Assembly: GCF_042665525.1 (NCBI RefSeq)
Contig: NZ_JBHTCQ010000001.1
Location: 1,488,001 to 1,552,000 of the forward strand
DNA length: 64,000 bases
Reading direction: 5' to 3'
Source of the DNA: Allobogoriella alba
Lineage (GTDB): Bacteria > Actinomycetota > Actinomycetes > Actinomycetales > Actinomycetaceae
How positions within the stretch are numbered: position 1 is the stretch's first letter; the number at the start of each line of letters is the position of its first letter. Below the pieces are notes generated by a model. It worked only from the letters and a program-made list of their open reading frames with translations, made no database searches and had not been told where the DNA came from. Made by a program: the position numbers and the translations under genes. Below, piece after piece: positions 7,917-15,928 of the stretch.

Positions 7917-9149
7917 ATGGACGGCAGCACGCGTCCGAACATCGTCCTGATCTTCATGGACGACCTCGGCTACGGCGATCTGGGCTGCACCGGGTCGCCA
8001 CTGATCTCCACGCCGCACATCGACCGGCTCGCGGCCGAAGGCCTGCAGATGCGTCAGATGTACTCGACGTCGCCGACCTGCACCCCGTCCCGGGCAGGCC
8101 TGCTCACCGGCCGGTACGCGCAGCGGGTCGGCCTGCCGCGCGTGATCTTCCCGGCGGACCCGGAAGGGCTGTGCGGCTGGGAGCGCACCATCGCCGGCGT
8201 GCTGAGCGACGTGGGATACCGGTGCGGCATCTACGGGAAGTGGCACCTCGGCGCGCGACCCGAGCACAACCCGCTGCGCCACGGCTTCGAGGAGTTCTAC
8301 GGTCTCCCGTACAGCAACGACATGGATCCGCTGAACCTGTACGTCAACGCCGACCGGATCGAGGCGGCCGTCGACCAGTCGACGCTGACCCGGCGCTACA
8401 CCGACCAGGCGATGGACTTCATCAGCCGCCACGCCGACGAGCCCTTCTTCGTCTACCTGCCGCACACGATGCCGCACATCCCGCTCCACGTGGAGGAGGA
8501 TTTCCGGGGCACCTCGCGGGCGGGAACCTACGGGGACACCGTCGAGTGCCTCGACCACCACGTCGGCCGCCTGGTCGACCACGTCGAGCAGCTCGGACTC
8601 GCCGAGCGCACGCTGTTCCTCGTCACCAGCGACAACGGTCCCTGGTTCGAGGGACGGACCGGAGGGCTGCGCGGCCGGAAGATCGACACCTACGAGGGTG
8701 GCATCCGGATGCCGTTCGTCGCCCGGTGGACCGGGACCATCCAGCCCGGCCGGGTCTGCGACGACGTGCGGTCCCTGCTCGACGTCTTCCCGACCCTCGC
8801 CACGCTCGCCGGAGCGCAGATTCCCGACGACCGGCCGATCGACGGGGTGGACATGAGCGGCCTCCTCCGCGGCGAGGAGCTGCCGCCGCGGCCGCCGCTC
8901 TACTTCTTCTCCCACTGGCACCTCAACGCCGTGCGCGACGGACGGTGGAAGGTGCACGTGGACCGCTTCCCGACGAACGACCTGCGCGAGCTCCCGCAGC
9001 TGTTCGACGTGGTCGCCGACCCGGAGGAGAGCTACAACCTCGCGAGCCTCCATCCCGAGGTGCTGGACCGGATGCTCGGGCTCGTCGACGCCTTCGGCCG
9101 GGAGATCGAGGCGCAGCGCGAGGACGCCGTGGCGCGGGCGAGGTCATGA
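7917..9149 (+). CDS. Sulfatase, Cys-type, predicted cytoplasmic
   Basis: A 410-residue arylsulfatase-family enzyme hydrolysing sulfate esters. Metal-binding Asp15-Asp16 lie in IFMDDLGYGDLG. The sulfatase signature is Cys55-Thr-Pro-Ser-Arg59 followed by AGLLTGRY; Cys55 must be oxidised to formylglycine by a maturase not encoded here. A second metal site is in VTSDNGPW, and LRGRKIDTYEGGIRMPFV is characteristic of the family. ATG 7917 was chosen for its GGAAAGG ribosome site; ATG 7890 overlapping the upstream stop is possible. There is no signal peptide, so desulfation probably follows uptake by the adjacent ABC system. The substrate is unknown. Confidence 0.88.
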   Translation: MDGSTRPNIVLIFMDDLGYGDLGCTGSPLISTPHIDRLAAEGLQMRQMYSTSPTCTPSRAGLLTGRYAQRVGLPRVIFPADPEGLCGWERTIAGVLSDVGYRCGIYGKWHLGARPEHNPLRHGFEEFYGLPYSNDMDPLNLYVNADRIEAAVDQSTLTRRYTDQAMDFISRHADEPFFVYLPHTMPHIPLHVEEDFRGTSRAGTYGDTVECLDHHVGRLVDHVEQLGLAERTLFLVTSDNGPWFEGRTGGLRGRKIDTYEGGIRMPFVARWTGTIQPGRVCDDVRSLLDVFPTLATLAGAQIPDDRPIDGVDMSGLLRGEELPPRPPLYFFSHWHLNAVRDGRWKVHVDRFPTNDLRELPQLFDVVADPEESYNLASLHPEVLDRMLGLVDAFGREIEAQREDAVARARS

Positions 9150-10504
9150 CGGGACCGGCGCCCGCGCGCACCGCCCTCTCGCGGCGCGGCGTGCTGCGCC
9201 TCGGCGTCATCGGGACGGCGGCCGCGGCGGCACCCGCGCTCGCCGGTTGCGCGCGGCAGAGCGAGGACGGCGGTGGACTCTCGTTCGCGCAGTTCTTCGG
9301 GCCGAGCTCGGAGAATGCCGCCCAGAATGCGTGGTTCACCCAGCTCGTCCGGGACTGGAACGACCAGAGCGGCATCGAGGTCGAGCTCGACTACATCCCG
9401 GCGAACGAGTACCAGAACGGCTCGTCCCTCCAGGCCGAGTTCAGCGCCGGCGACGGACCGGACATCTTCGTGGTCAGCTCGGGAGAGTTCCTCCGCTACT
9501 ACAACGGCGGGGCCCTGGTGGACCTGACGCCGTACATGACCGGAGAGGCCATCGACGACTTCTTCCCGGAGCTCATGGAGGCACGGAAGGTCGACGGCGG
9601 GATCTTCGCCCTCCCCATGGGCGGTGGACCGATGGCCATGTACTACCACGTGCCGATCCTCGAGCAGGCCGGTTACTCCGAGGCGGACCTGCCGCACACG
9701 TGGGACGCGATGCTCGAGATGGCCGAGCGCCTCACCACGGCCGAGCGCTTCGGGGTGATGTTCGAGACCACCCCCGGCTACTACCAGAACTTCACGTGGT
9801 ACCCGTTCATGTGGATGGCGGGCGGCGAGCTGCCCGCCCTGGACAGCGGTGCCCGGCCGTTCGCCGTGCCCGGCACGGCTCGGGCCGCGGAGCTGTGGGG
9901 GAGTGCGGTCCGCCGCGGCACCGCACCTCGGCGTGCCCTAGGGACGAGCGGCTCGGACATCGTCGCCAACCTGGGTGCCGGGTACTGCGCGTTCCAGAAC
10001 ATCGGCATGTGGGGGATATCGGCCATGGCCGCCGGGAAGCCGGACCTCGAGTACGGCATCATGCCGCTGCCGCGCCCGGACGAGGCCACGCCCACCGTGA
10101 CCGCCACCGGCGGATGGTGCTTCGCCGCCAACGCCTACGGACCGCGGCCCGAGGAGGCGGCCGAGTTCTGCGTCTGGGCCGTCGGCTCCATGGAGCGGGA
10201 CTCGGTCGAGCGGGTCGCCTCGTGGTGCACGTCGGCGAACTCGTACCTGCCCTACCGCAGGTCGTCCATGCGTGCGGCCGAGGAGATGGGGGCGTTCGAC
10301 GACCCGGGCTTCGCCCGCTTCCGGGACGAGATCTTCCCGAGCGCGCGTAGCGAGCCGCGCGTCTCGCCGGAGATGAACCGGGCCATCTCCGACTTCGTCC
10401 AGGCGGTCCAGCTCACCGGCACCGACGCGGACCGGGCGTTGGAGGAGGCGGCCGCCAACCTCGACGGGATCATGTCGCGCTACACCGGAGCGCCACCCGT
10501 ATGA
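9146..10504 (+). CDS. Sugar ABC transporter substrate-binding lipoprotein
   Basis: A 452-residue extracellular solute-binding protein (family 1, MalE-like). The N-terminus combines a twin-arginine pattern (LSRRGVLRLG, residues 11-20) with a lipobox LAGC ending at Cys35, so it is probably exported folded and lipid-anchored. The binding fold follows (FSAGDGPDIFVVSSGEFLRYY; GGIFALPMGGGPMAMYYH; WTAM-like region near 200). ATG 9146 overlaps the sulfatase stop (ATGA). Placing the binding protein last, after a sulfatase, is unusual for CUT1 operons. A GAGCCTC/GAGGCTC hairpin follows the gene. Confidence 0.9.
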   Translation: MTGPAPARTALSRRGVLRLGVIGTAAAAAPALAGCARQSEDGGGLSFAQFFGPSSENAAQNAWFTQLVRDWNDQSGIEVELDYIPANEYQNGSSLQAEFSAGDGPDIFVVSSGEFLRYYNGGALVDLTPYMTGEAIDDFFPELMEARKVDGGIFALPMGGGPMAMYYHVPILEQAGYSEADLPHTWDAMLEMAERLTTAERFGVMFETTPGYYQNFTWYPFMWMAGGELPALDSGARPFAVPGTARAAELWGSAVRRGTAPRRALGTSGSDIVANLGAGYCAFQNIGMWGISAMAAGKPDLEYGIMPLPRPDEATPTVTATGGWCFAANAYGPRPEEAAEFCVWAVGSMERDSVERVASWCTSANSYLPYRRSSMRAAEEMGAFDDPGFARFRDEIFPSARSEPRVSPEMNRAISDFVQAVQLTGTDADRALEEAAANLDGIMSRYTGAPPV

Positions 10505-10521
10505 GCCTCCGCCCGAGGCTC
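10503..10521 (+). terminator. Short hairpin ending the sugar operon
   Basis: GAGCCTC (10503-10509), five-base loop and GAGGCTC (10515-10521) form a perfect seven-pair stem overlapping the stop codon of the binding-protein gene. No T-tract follows, as is common in GC-rich actinobacteria. A terminator role is inferred from position. Confidence 0.45.
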
Positions 10522-10564
10522 GCCACGCGTGCCGAGCACGGGTGGCGCCGGCGTCGGTCGTGCG

Positions 10565-10570
10565 TATGAT
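10565..10570 (+). promoter_or_regulatory. -10 box for leaderless manganese operon transcript
   Basis: TATGAT lies six bases upstream of the ATG at 10577, so transcription should start at or next to the start codon. No clear palindromic MntR box was found by eye in the 60 bases upstream. Confidence 0.55.
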
Positions 10571-10576
10571 CCGGAC

Positions 10577-11548
10577 ATGGGTTTCGGTCACCCGAAGAAT
10601 CGGGTCACGGTGCGGCGACATCGTCGGCTGCGGGTCGCCGTCGCCGGCAGTCTCGTGGGTCTGCTGTCCGCCTGCTCGGGTCTCGCCGCGAACGCACCGG
10701 CTCCGCGACCCGAGGTCCACGACGACCGCCCGCTCGTCCTGACCACCTTCACGGTGCTCGCCGACATGGTCCGCGCCGTCGCAGGCGGCCACGTCCGCGT
10801 CGAGTCCATCACCGACGTCGGTGCGGAGATCCACGGGTACGAGCCCACGCCGGAGGACCTGCGTCAGGGCGCCGAGGCCGACCTCGTCCTCGACAACGGG
10901 TTCGGTCTGGAGGCCTGGTTCAGCCAGTTCCTCACCGACGTCGACGCCGAGCACGTCGTGCTCTCCGACGGCGTGGACCCGCTCCCGGTGCACGGTGCCG
11001 AGACCGGTCACGCGACCAATCCGCACGCCTGGATGTCGCCGGTCGCCGGAGAGGTCTACATCGAGAACATCGTCTCCGCCCTCAGCGACCTGGACCCGGC
11101 CCACGCGGCGGAGTACGCCGCCAACGGCGAGGCATACGCGGCCGAGCTCGAGGAGATCCACGGCGAGATGGCCTCCGCCCTGGGAGAGCTGCCGCCCGAG
11201 CGGCGCGTCCTGGTCACCTGCGAGGGCGCGTTCTCCTACCTTGCCCGCGACACCGGGCTCGAGGAGGCCTACCTCTGGCCGGTCAACGCGGAGCGGCAGT
11301 CCACGCCGCGCCAGGTCACGGCGGTGATCGACCGGGTCCGTGCCGACGAGGTCCCGGCCGTGTTCTGCGAGTCCACGGTCGACGACACCGGCCAGCGGCA
11401 GGTCGCCGCCGAGACCGGTGCGCGGTACGCCGGGACTCTCTACGTCGACTCGCTCTCGGGCCCGGAGGGGCCGGTCCCGACCTACCTCGACCTGCTCCGG
11501 CACGACGCCGCGACCATCGTCGCCGGGCTCACCGGAGCGGCACCGTGA
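10577..11548 (+). CDS. Manganese (metal) ABC transporter substrate-binding lipoprotein
   Basis: A 323-residue cluster A-I metal-binding lipoprotein (TroA/PsaA/ZnuA fold). The signal ends with LLSAC, lipidated Cys33. Metal-ligand patterns are visible in order: EIHGYEPTPEDL (first His), NPHAWMSP (second His), a Glu in VTCEGAFSYLARDTGL and a final Asp in GTLYVDSLSG. The loop lacks the long His-rich insertion of zinc-specific ZnuA. Together with a MntR-type regulator at the end of the operon this favours manganese. The GTG start of the ATPase gene overlaps its stop. Confidence 0.88.
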   Translation: MGFGHPKNRVTVRRHRRLRVAVAGSLVGLLSACSGLAANAPAPRPEVHDDRPLVLTTFTVLADMVRAVAGGHVRVESITDVGAEIHGYEPTPEDLRQGAEADLVLDNGFGLEAWFSQFLTDVDAEHVVLSDGVDPLPVHGAETGHATNPHAWMSPVAGEVYIENIVSALSDLDPAHAAEYAANGEAYAAELEEIHGEMASALGELPPERRVLVTCEGAFSYLARDTGLEEAYLWPVNAERQSTPRQVTAVIDRVRADEVPAVFCESTVDDTGQRQVAAETGARYAGTLYVDSLSGPEGPVPTYLDLLRHDAATIVAGLTGAAP

Positions 11549-12348
11549 CGTCGCGCGGGCCGGGCGCGGCCACCGCGGCGCCGCTCGAGCTCGACGGCCT
11601 GACGGTCCGGTACGGCGCCGTGACGGCGCTCGACGGCGTCTCGCTCCGCCTGGCCGCGGGGACCGTGACCGGCCTGGTCGGCATGAACGGCTCGGGCAAG
11701 TCGACCCTCTTCCGGTCGGTGATGGGCCTGGTCCGGCCCGACGCCGGCTCCGTGCGGCTCTGGGGAGCAGACCCGGAGGCCGAGCGCCGGCGCGGCACGG
11801 TCGCGTACACGCCGCAGGCGGAGGAGGTGGACTGGTCCTTCCCGGTGTGCGTCCGTGACGTCGTCCGCATGGGGCGCTACGGCCGCCTCGGGCCGGCCCG
11901 GCGCCCGCGCCGCGAGGACGAGCGCCTCGTCGCGGAGGCCATCGAGAAGGTGGGGATGAGCGAGCTGGCCGACCGCCGGATCGGCGCACTGTCCGGCGGC
12001 CAGCGCAAGCGCGTCTTCGTCGCCCGTGGCCTCGCCCAGGAGGCCGACCTGCTCCTCCTCGACGAGCCCTTGGCGGGCGTCGACCGCACCACGGAGGAGA
12101 CCCTCACCGCGCTGCTGCGGGGACTCGCCGCCGAGGGTCGCACCGTGCTGGTCTCCACCCACGACCTGCAGAACCTCGAGGCGCTGTGCGACGACGCCGT
12201 GCTGCTGCACCGCCGCGTCATCCTCCACGCCGCGCCCGCGGAGGTCCTCCGCCCGGAGAACCTCGCCCGTGCCTTCGGCGGCGCCAACGGCACCGGCAAC
12301 GGCGCCGACACCGGGGACGGCGCCAGGACGAGGGAGGTCCCCGGATGA
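11545..12348 (+). CDS. Manganese ABC transporter ATP-binding protein
   Basis: A 267-residue ATPase of the metal-importer class. Walker A GMNGSGKST (residues 46-54), Q-loop in TPQAEEVDW, signature LSGGQRKRVFVARGLAQ, Walker B LLLLDEPLAGVD and switch His in STHDL are all intact. The GTG start overlaps the stop of the binding-protein gene and the 3' end overlaps the permease start, so the three subunits are translationally coupled. The C-terminal tail is Gly/Asn/Asp-rich (GGANGTGNGADTGDG), a low-complexity linker unusual for the family and probably unstructured. Confidence 0.9.
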   Translation: MTSRGPGAATAAPLELDGLTVRYGAVTALDGVSLRLAAGTVTGLVGMNGSGKSTLFRSVMGLVRPDAGSVRLWGADPEAERRRGTVAYTPQAEEVDWSFPVCVRDVVRMGRYGRLGPARRPRREDERLVAEAIEKVGMSELADRRIGALSGGQRKRVFVARGLAQEADLLLLDEPLAGVDRTTEETLTALLRGLAAEGRTVLVSTHDLQNLEALCDDAVLLHRRVILHAAPAEVLRPENLARAFGGANGTGNGADTGDGARTREVPG

Positions 12349-13178
12349 TCGAGCTGCTGCTCGACCCGTGGAGCTACGGCTTCATGCAACGGGCCTTCGT
12401 CGTCGCGGTGGTCGCGGCCGTCGTGTGCGGCGTGCTGAGCTGCTGGCTCGTCCTGATCGGCTGGTCGCTCATGGGTGACGCGGTCTCCCACGCGGTGCTC
12501 CCGGGCGTCGTGCTGGCGTACCTGGTCGGTGCACCGTTCGCCGTCGGCGCGCTCCTGTTCGGCCTGGTGGCGGTCGGCCTCATCGGCGCGGTGCGTGACC
12601 GGTCCGTGCTCAGGGAGGACGCCGTCATCGGCGTCGTGTTCACCGTGCTGTTCGCGCTCGGCCTGGTGCTCGTCTCGGTCGTGCCCAGCCAGACCGACCT
12701 CAGCCACATCCTCTTCGGCAACCTGCTCGGCGTCTCCCCGGCGGACCTGCTCCAGGTGCTGCTGCTCGGCGCCGGGGTCCTCGCCGTCGTGCTCCTCAAG
12801 CGTCGTGACATCACGCTGTACGCGTTCGACCCCACGCACGCTCGCGCGATCGGGCTGAGCCCGCGGCGGCTCTCGGCCCTGCTGCTGGTCCTGCTCGCGC
12901 TGACCGTGGTGGTGGCGCTGCAGGCCGTGGGCGTGGTGCTCGTGGTCGCCATGCTCATCGTGCCGGGTGCGACGGCACGGCTGCTGACGGACCGGATCTG
13001 GCGGATGCTGGTGATCGCGCCGACCCTCGCGGCCCTGTGCGCCGTGGTGGGCATCTATGCCAGCTACGCGCTGGACACCGCCTCGGGCCCCATGGTCGTG
13101 CTCGCACAGGGCACCGCGTTCGCCGTCGTCCACCTCGCCGGCCTGGTGCGCGCCTCGCGGCGGAAGGCGCTCGCGTAG
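12345..13178 (+). CDS. Manganese ABC transporter permease
   Basis: A 277-residue ABC-3 family permease with about eight to nine membrane segments. Family marks include LIGWSLMGDAVSHAVLPGVVLAYLVG (residues about 31-56), HILFGNLLGVSPADL and VALQAVGVVLVVAMLIVPGATARLLTDR. The ATG at 12345 overlaps the stop of the ATPase gene. The regulator gene begins two bases after its stop. It forms the channel of the importer, with two copies or a heterodimer expected; no second permease gene is present. Confidence 0.9.
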   Translation: MIELLLDPWSYGFMQRAFVVAVVAAVVCGVLSCWLVLIGWSLMGDAVSHAVLPGVVLAYLVGAPFAVGALLFGLVAVGLIGAVRDRSVLREDAVIGVVFTVLFALGLVLVSVVPSQTDLSHILFGNLLGVSPADLLQVLLLGAGVLAVVLLKRRDITLYAFDPTHARAIGLSPRRLSALLLVLLALTVVVALQAVGVVLVVAMLIVPGATARLLTDRIWRMLVIAPTLAALCAVVGIYASYALDTASGPMVVLAQGTAFAVVHLAGLVRASRRKALA

Positions 13179-13179
13179 C

Positions 13180-13860
13180 GTGGGCGCCGTGGTCACCGAG
13201 CTCACCTCCGCCACCCAGGACTACCTCAAGGTCGTCTGGTCGGCCCAGGAGTGGTCGGCCGAGCCGGTGACGACGACGCTGCTCGCCCGCCGGATGGGGT
13301 ACTCGCCGTCCACCGTCTCCGAGGCCGTCAAGAAGCTCACCGGGCAGGGCCTGCTCACCCACGCCCGCTACGGGGCCATCGAGCTCACCGAGGCGGGCCG
13401 CGGCGCGGCCCTGTCGATGGTGCGGCGGCACCGGATCATCGAGACCTTCCTGGTCGAGGAGCTCGGCTACGGGTGGGACGAGGTGCACGACGAGGCCGAG
13501 GTCCTCGAGCACGCGGTCTCCGACCGGCTCGTCGACGCCCTCGACGACCGGCTCGGCCATCCGCGGCGGGACCCGCACGGGGACCCGATCCCGCGGCGCG
13601 ACGGGACGGTGCCGAGCCCGGCCGCGCGACAGCTCCACCTCAGCGGTGGTGGCGAGCGGGTGCGGGTGGCGCGCATCTCCGACACCGACCCGCAGGTGCT
13701 GCGCTACTTCGCCGACCTCGGCGTCGCGCTGGACACCGAGCTCGACGTGGTCGAACGCCGGGACTTCGCCGGCACCCTCTCGGTCCGCGTCGGAGGCTCC
13801 GAGCGGCCGGTCGAGCTCGGCCTGGCCGCCGCCGAGGCCGTCTGGGTCACGACCTCCTGA
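13180..13860 (+). CDS. DtxR-family metalloregulator, MntR-like
   Basis: A 226-residue repressor: winged helix (residues 8-75, with MGYSPSTVSEAVKKL as recognition helix), dimerisation domain (about 76-145) and a C-terminal SH3-like FeoA domain (about 150-226). The metal site reads EAEVLEH, giving Glu107, Glu110 and His111. The position that is Cys102 in the iron-responsive DtxR is Glu here, as in Bacillus MntR, which favours manganese sensing. The GTG at 13180 has GGAAGG 13 bases upstream; GTG 13189 is an alternative. Its place in the importer operon suggests feedback by Mn(II). Confidence 0.87.
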   Translation: MGAVVTELTSATQDYLKVVWSAQEWSAEPVTTTLLARRMGYSPSTVSEAVKKLTGQGLLTHARYGAIELTEAGRGAALSMVRRHRIIETFLVEELGYGWDEVHDEAEVLEHAVSDRLVDALDDRLGHPRRDPHGDPIPRRDGTVPSPAARQLHLSGGGERVRVARISDTDPQVLRYFADLGVALDTELDVVERRDFAGTLSVRVGGSERPVELGLAAAEAVWVTTS

Positions 13861-13873
13861 GCGGAGGGCGCCG

Positions 13874-14707
13874 ATGGCGGACACGGTGCGCGTCCTCACC
13901 CTCAACGTCCTGGCACGAGACCACGCCGACGGTCCCTCCCGTCTCCAGGTGATCCGGCGGACGCTCGCCGAGCTGCGCCCGGACGTGGTGGCGCTGCAGG
14001 AGGTCACCCGGCGGGGTGAGTTCGACGACGTCGGCGAGCTGCTCGGTGGCGGATACACGGTCCTCGAACACCCGGGCTCCGGGACGGACGGCGTCGGAGC
14101 GTGCCTCGCCAGTTGGTGGCCGGTGCACCGGTCCGAGGGCCTGTCCTTCGACGACGAGGACCTGACCTGGGCCGGCGCCGTCGCGGCCGAGATCGAGAGC
14201 CCTGGCGTGGGGCGCCTGCTCGTCGTGCACCACAAACCGAGCTGGCGCCTGGACCGGGAGGACCGGAGGGAGCGGCAGGCGCTCGCCGTCGCCCGGTTCG
14301 TCGAGGAGCTGCTCGCGAGCCGTGGTGAGGTGCCCGTGGTCCTCCTCGGCGACCTCGACGCCGGGCCGGAGTCGGCGAGCGTCCGGTTCCTCACCGGCCG
14401 CCAGTCGCTGGACGGGATGAGCGTGCGGTACGAGGACGCGTGGGAGGCGGTCCGCCCGCAGGAGCCCGGCCACACCTTCACGCCTCGCAACCCCCTGGTG
14501 CGGGCCGGTCAGATGCCGCTCGAGAGCGGCCGACGGATCGACCACATCATGGTGCGTAGCGGTCCGCACGGGCCCCTGTTGGAGGTCGCGGACTGCCGGC
14601 TCGTGCTGGACCGGCCGGTCGCGGGGGTGTGGGCGAGCGACCACCTCGGTGTGCTGGCCGAGCTGCGGTCGCCGCCGCACCCTCCCGGGATCTGGTCCGC
14701 CGTCTGA
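13874..14707 (+). CDS. Endonuclease/exonuclease/phosphatase family protein
   Basis: A 277-residue member of the EEP superfamily of metal-dependent phosphodiesterases. Motifs are VLTLNVL (residues 7-13, metal-ligand Asn), VVALQEVTRR (Glu), VVLLGDLDAGPES (Asp with the usual GDFN replaced by GDLD), RIDHIMVR (Asp-His) and a terminal SDHLGVLAEL (catalytic His). No signal peptide is present, so it is cytosolic. The substrate could be nucleic acid, phospholipid headgroup or inositol phosphate and cannot be decided. GCGGAGGG precedes the ATG 13 bases after the MntR-like gene, possibly as the last gene of that transcript. Confidence 0.8.
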   Translation: MADTVRVLTLNVLARDHADGPSRLQVIRRTLAELRPDVVALQEVTRRGEFDDVGELLGGGYTVLEHPGSGTDGVGACLASWWPVHRSEGLSFDDEDLTWAGAVAAEIESPGVGRLLVVHHKPSWRLDREDRRERQALAVARFVEELLASRGEVPVVLLGDLDAGPESASVRFLTGRQSLDGMSVRYEDAWEAVRPQEPGHTFTPRNPLVRAGQMPLESGRRIDHIMVRSGPHGPLLEVADCRLVLDRPVAGVWASDHLGVLAELRSPPHPPGIWSAV

Positions 14708-14746
14708 GGAGCCGAAGGCGATCCCGGCACGTCACGCCTCGCGCGG

Positions 14747-15646
14747 TCACGACGAGTTCGGCTCCGTCACCCGCACCTCGAAGAAGATGGGGCGGTGCCC
14801 GGGCAGCAGCACGGTGCCGTCGGCATCGACCATCTTCCAGTGCACGGTGCAGGTGACCCCGGCCCGCTCCGGGGCACGCACGTTCACCGCGATCTCCACC
14901 GCTTCCCCCGGTTCGGTGCGCGCGATCGGCACACGCTCGGGCGTGACGCAGTCGTCCTCCTCGATCGGCATCTCGAGCCGCTCCAGGTACCGGTCCTGCC
15001 ACACCACCGTGCCCGCGTTGACGATCTCCCAGATCTTCGTGAACGACTCGTCGGGTGCGACCGGAGAACCGTCCGGATAGGTGACGTCGAGGTTCTCACC
15101 GGGCTCTGCCGCGTCCCCGGGATGGACGGGCTCGGTGGCGGCCGGGTCGGGAACGTCCCCGCCGGCTCCGTCGGCCGACGCCTGCGTCCCGTCCTCGCCC
15201 TGGGCGTCCTCGCCCGCGGAGAGCCACATGCGGGAGACGGTGATCGCCGCGATCGCGACGACCACCGCGGCGGCGAGCACCCACGGTGTACGCCACCACG
15301 TCTCGGGGTGGGCGGCGGCCGCCGGGGCGCCGGCCTCCGGCCGCCGCGCGCCCTCGTCCGAGTCCGCGTGCCGCTGGCCCTCCGGCAGGGCGTCCGCCGC
15401 CTCGCGCCAGCGCGCGTGCCAGAGCTCCTCGTCACCGTCGCAGGCGCGGACGAACTCGCGGACCGTCTCCCAGGGCTGCAGACGGTGGCCCGTGACCGTC
15501 TGGTGCAGCGTGGCGTGGGACACCGCCCCGGACTTCTTCGCCATCTGGCGGAACGACGGGTCGCCGACGCCGGCGCGGAGCTCGCGCAGCTCGGAGACGA
15601 ACTTGTCGAGGGCCTGCTGGCTCTGCGTGTCGTCCGGCACTGCCAC
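14747..15646 (-). CDS. Membrane-anchored helix-turn-helix protein with NBR1 Ig-like domain
   Basis: A 299-residue protein with three parts: an N-terminal XRE-like helix-turn-helix (residues about 12-75, FRQMAKKSGAVSHATLHQTVTG), one membrane helix (about 121-143) and a C-terminal domain (about 190-299) matching the NBR1 Ig-like fold (FTKIWEIVNAGTVVW, GHRPIFFEVRV). NBR1 domains are best known from the eukaryotic autophagy receptor; in bacteria they are extracytoplasmic and uncharacterised. Topology suggests a DNA-binding cytoplasmic end and an outside sensor. The GTG at 15646 follows GGGAGGC. It is divergent from two secreted cell-wall peptidase genes, with direct repeats between. Confidence 0.8.
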   Translation of the reverse strand: MAVPDDTQSQQALDKFVSELRELRAGVGDPSFRQMAKKSGAVSHATLHQTVTGHRLQPWETVREFVRACDGDEELWHARWREAADALPEGQRHADSDEGARRPEAGAPAAAAHPETWWRTPWVLAAAVVVAIAAITVSRMWLSAGEDAQGEDGTQASADGAGGDVPDPAATEPVHPGDAAEPGENLDVTYPDGSPVAPDESFTKIWEIVNAGTVVWQDRYLERLEMPIEEDDCVTPERVPIARTEPGEAVEIAVNVRAPERAGVTCTVHWKMVDADGTVLLPGHRPIFFEVRVTEPNSS

Positions 15647-15813
15647 GTCTCTGCCTCCCAGAAGCCATCGACGGGTGACGTGGCACGGGACTGTCACATC
15701 GGCCGGTCGGGTCGTCACGCGCCGCGGGCGCGCCGAGTTTATGGCGGTCTGCGCGACCACCTCAAGGGTCGAGCTCCCCATCGGCACACGGGACCCCGAC
15801 CGGGGCCGGGCCA

Positions 15814-15867
15814 GGTGTCAGATGCCGGTGTCAGATGTCACGAGTGCTGTCAGACGGGTGTCGGACG
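15814..15867. repeat. Cluster of TGTCAGATG-type direct repeats
   Basis: GGTGTCAGATG occurs exactly twice (15814-15824 and 15827-15837), followed by the related CTGTCAGACG (15847-15856) and GTGTCGGACG (15858-15867). They lie in the 282-base divergent region between the membrane HTH gene and the secreted peptidase gene. Such head-to-tail arrays are typical of sites for proteins that bind direct repeats. Regulation by the neighbouring HTH protein is only a guess. Confidence 0.55.
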
Positions 15868-15928
15868 GGCCCGGGAGCGGGCCAGATTGGTGGCGACCTG
15901 CTCGACCCGGTGACGAAGGAGCTGTCCG

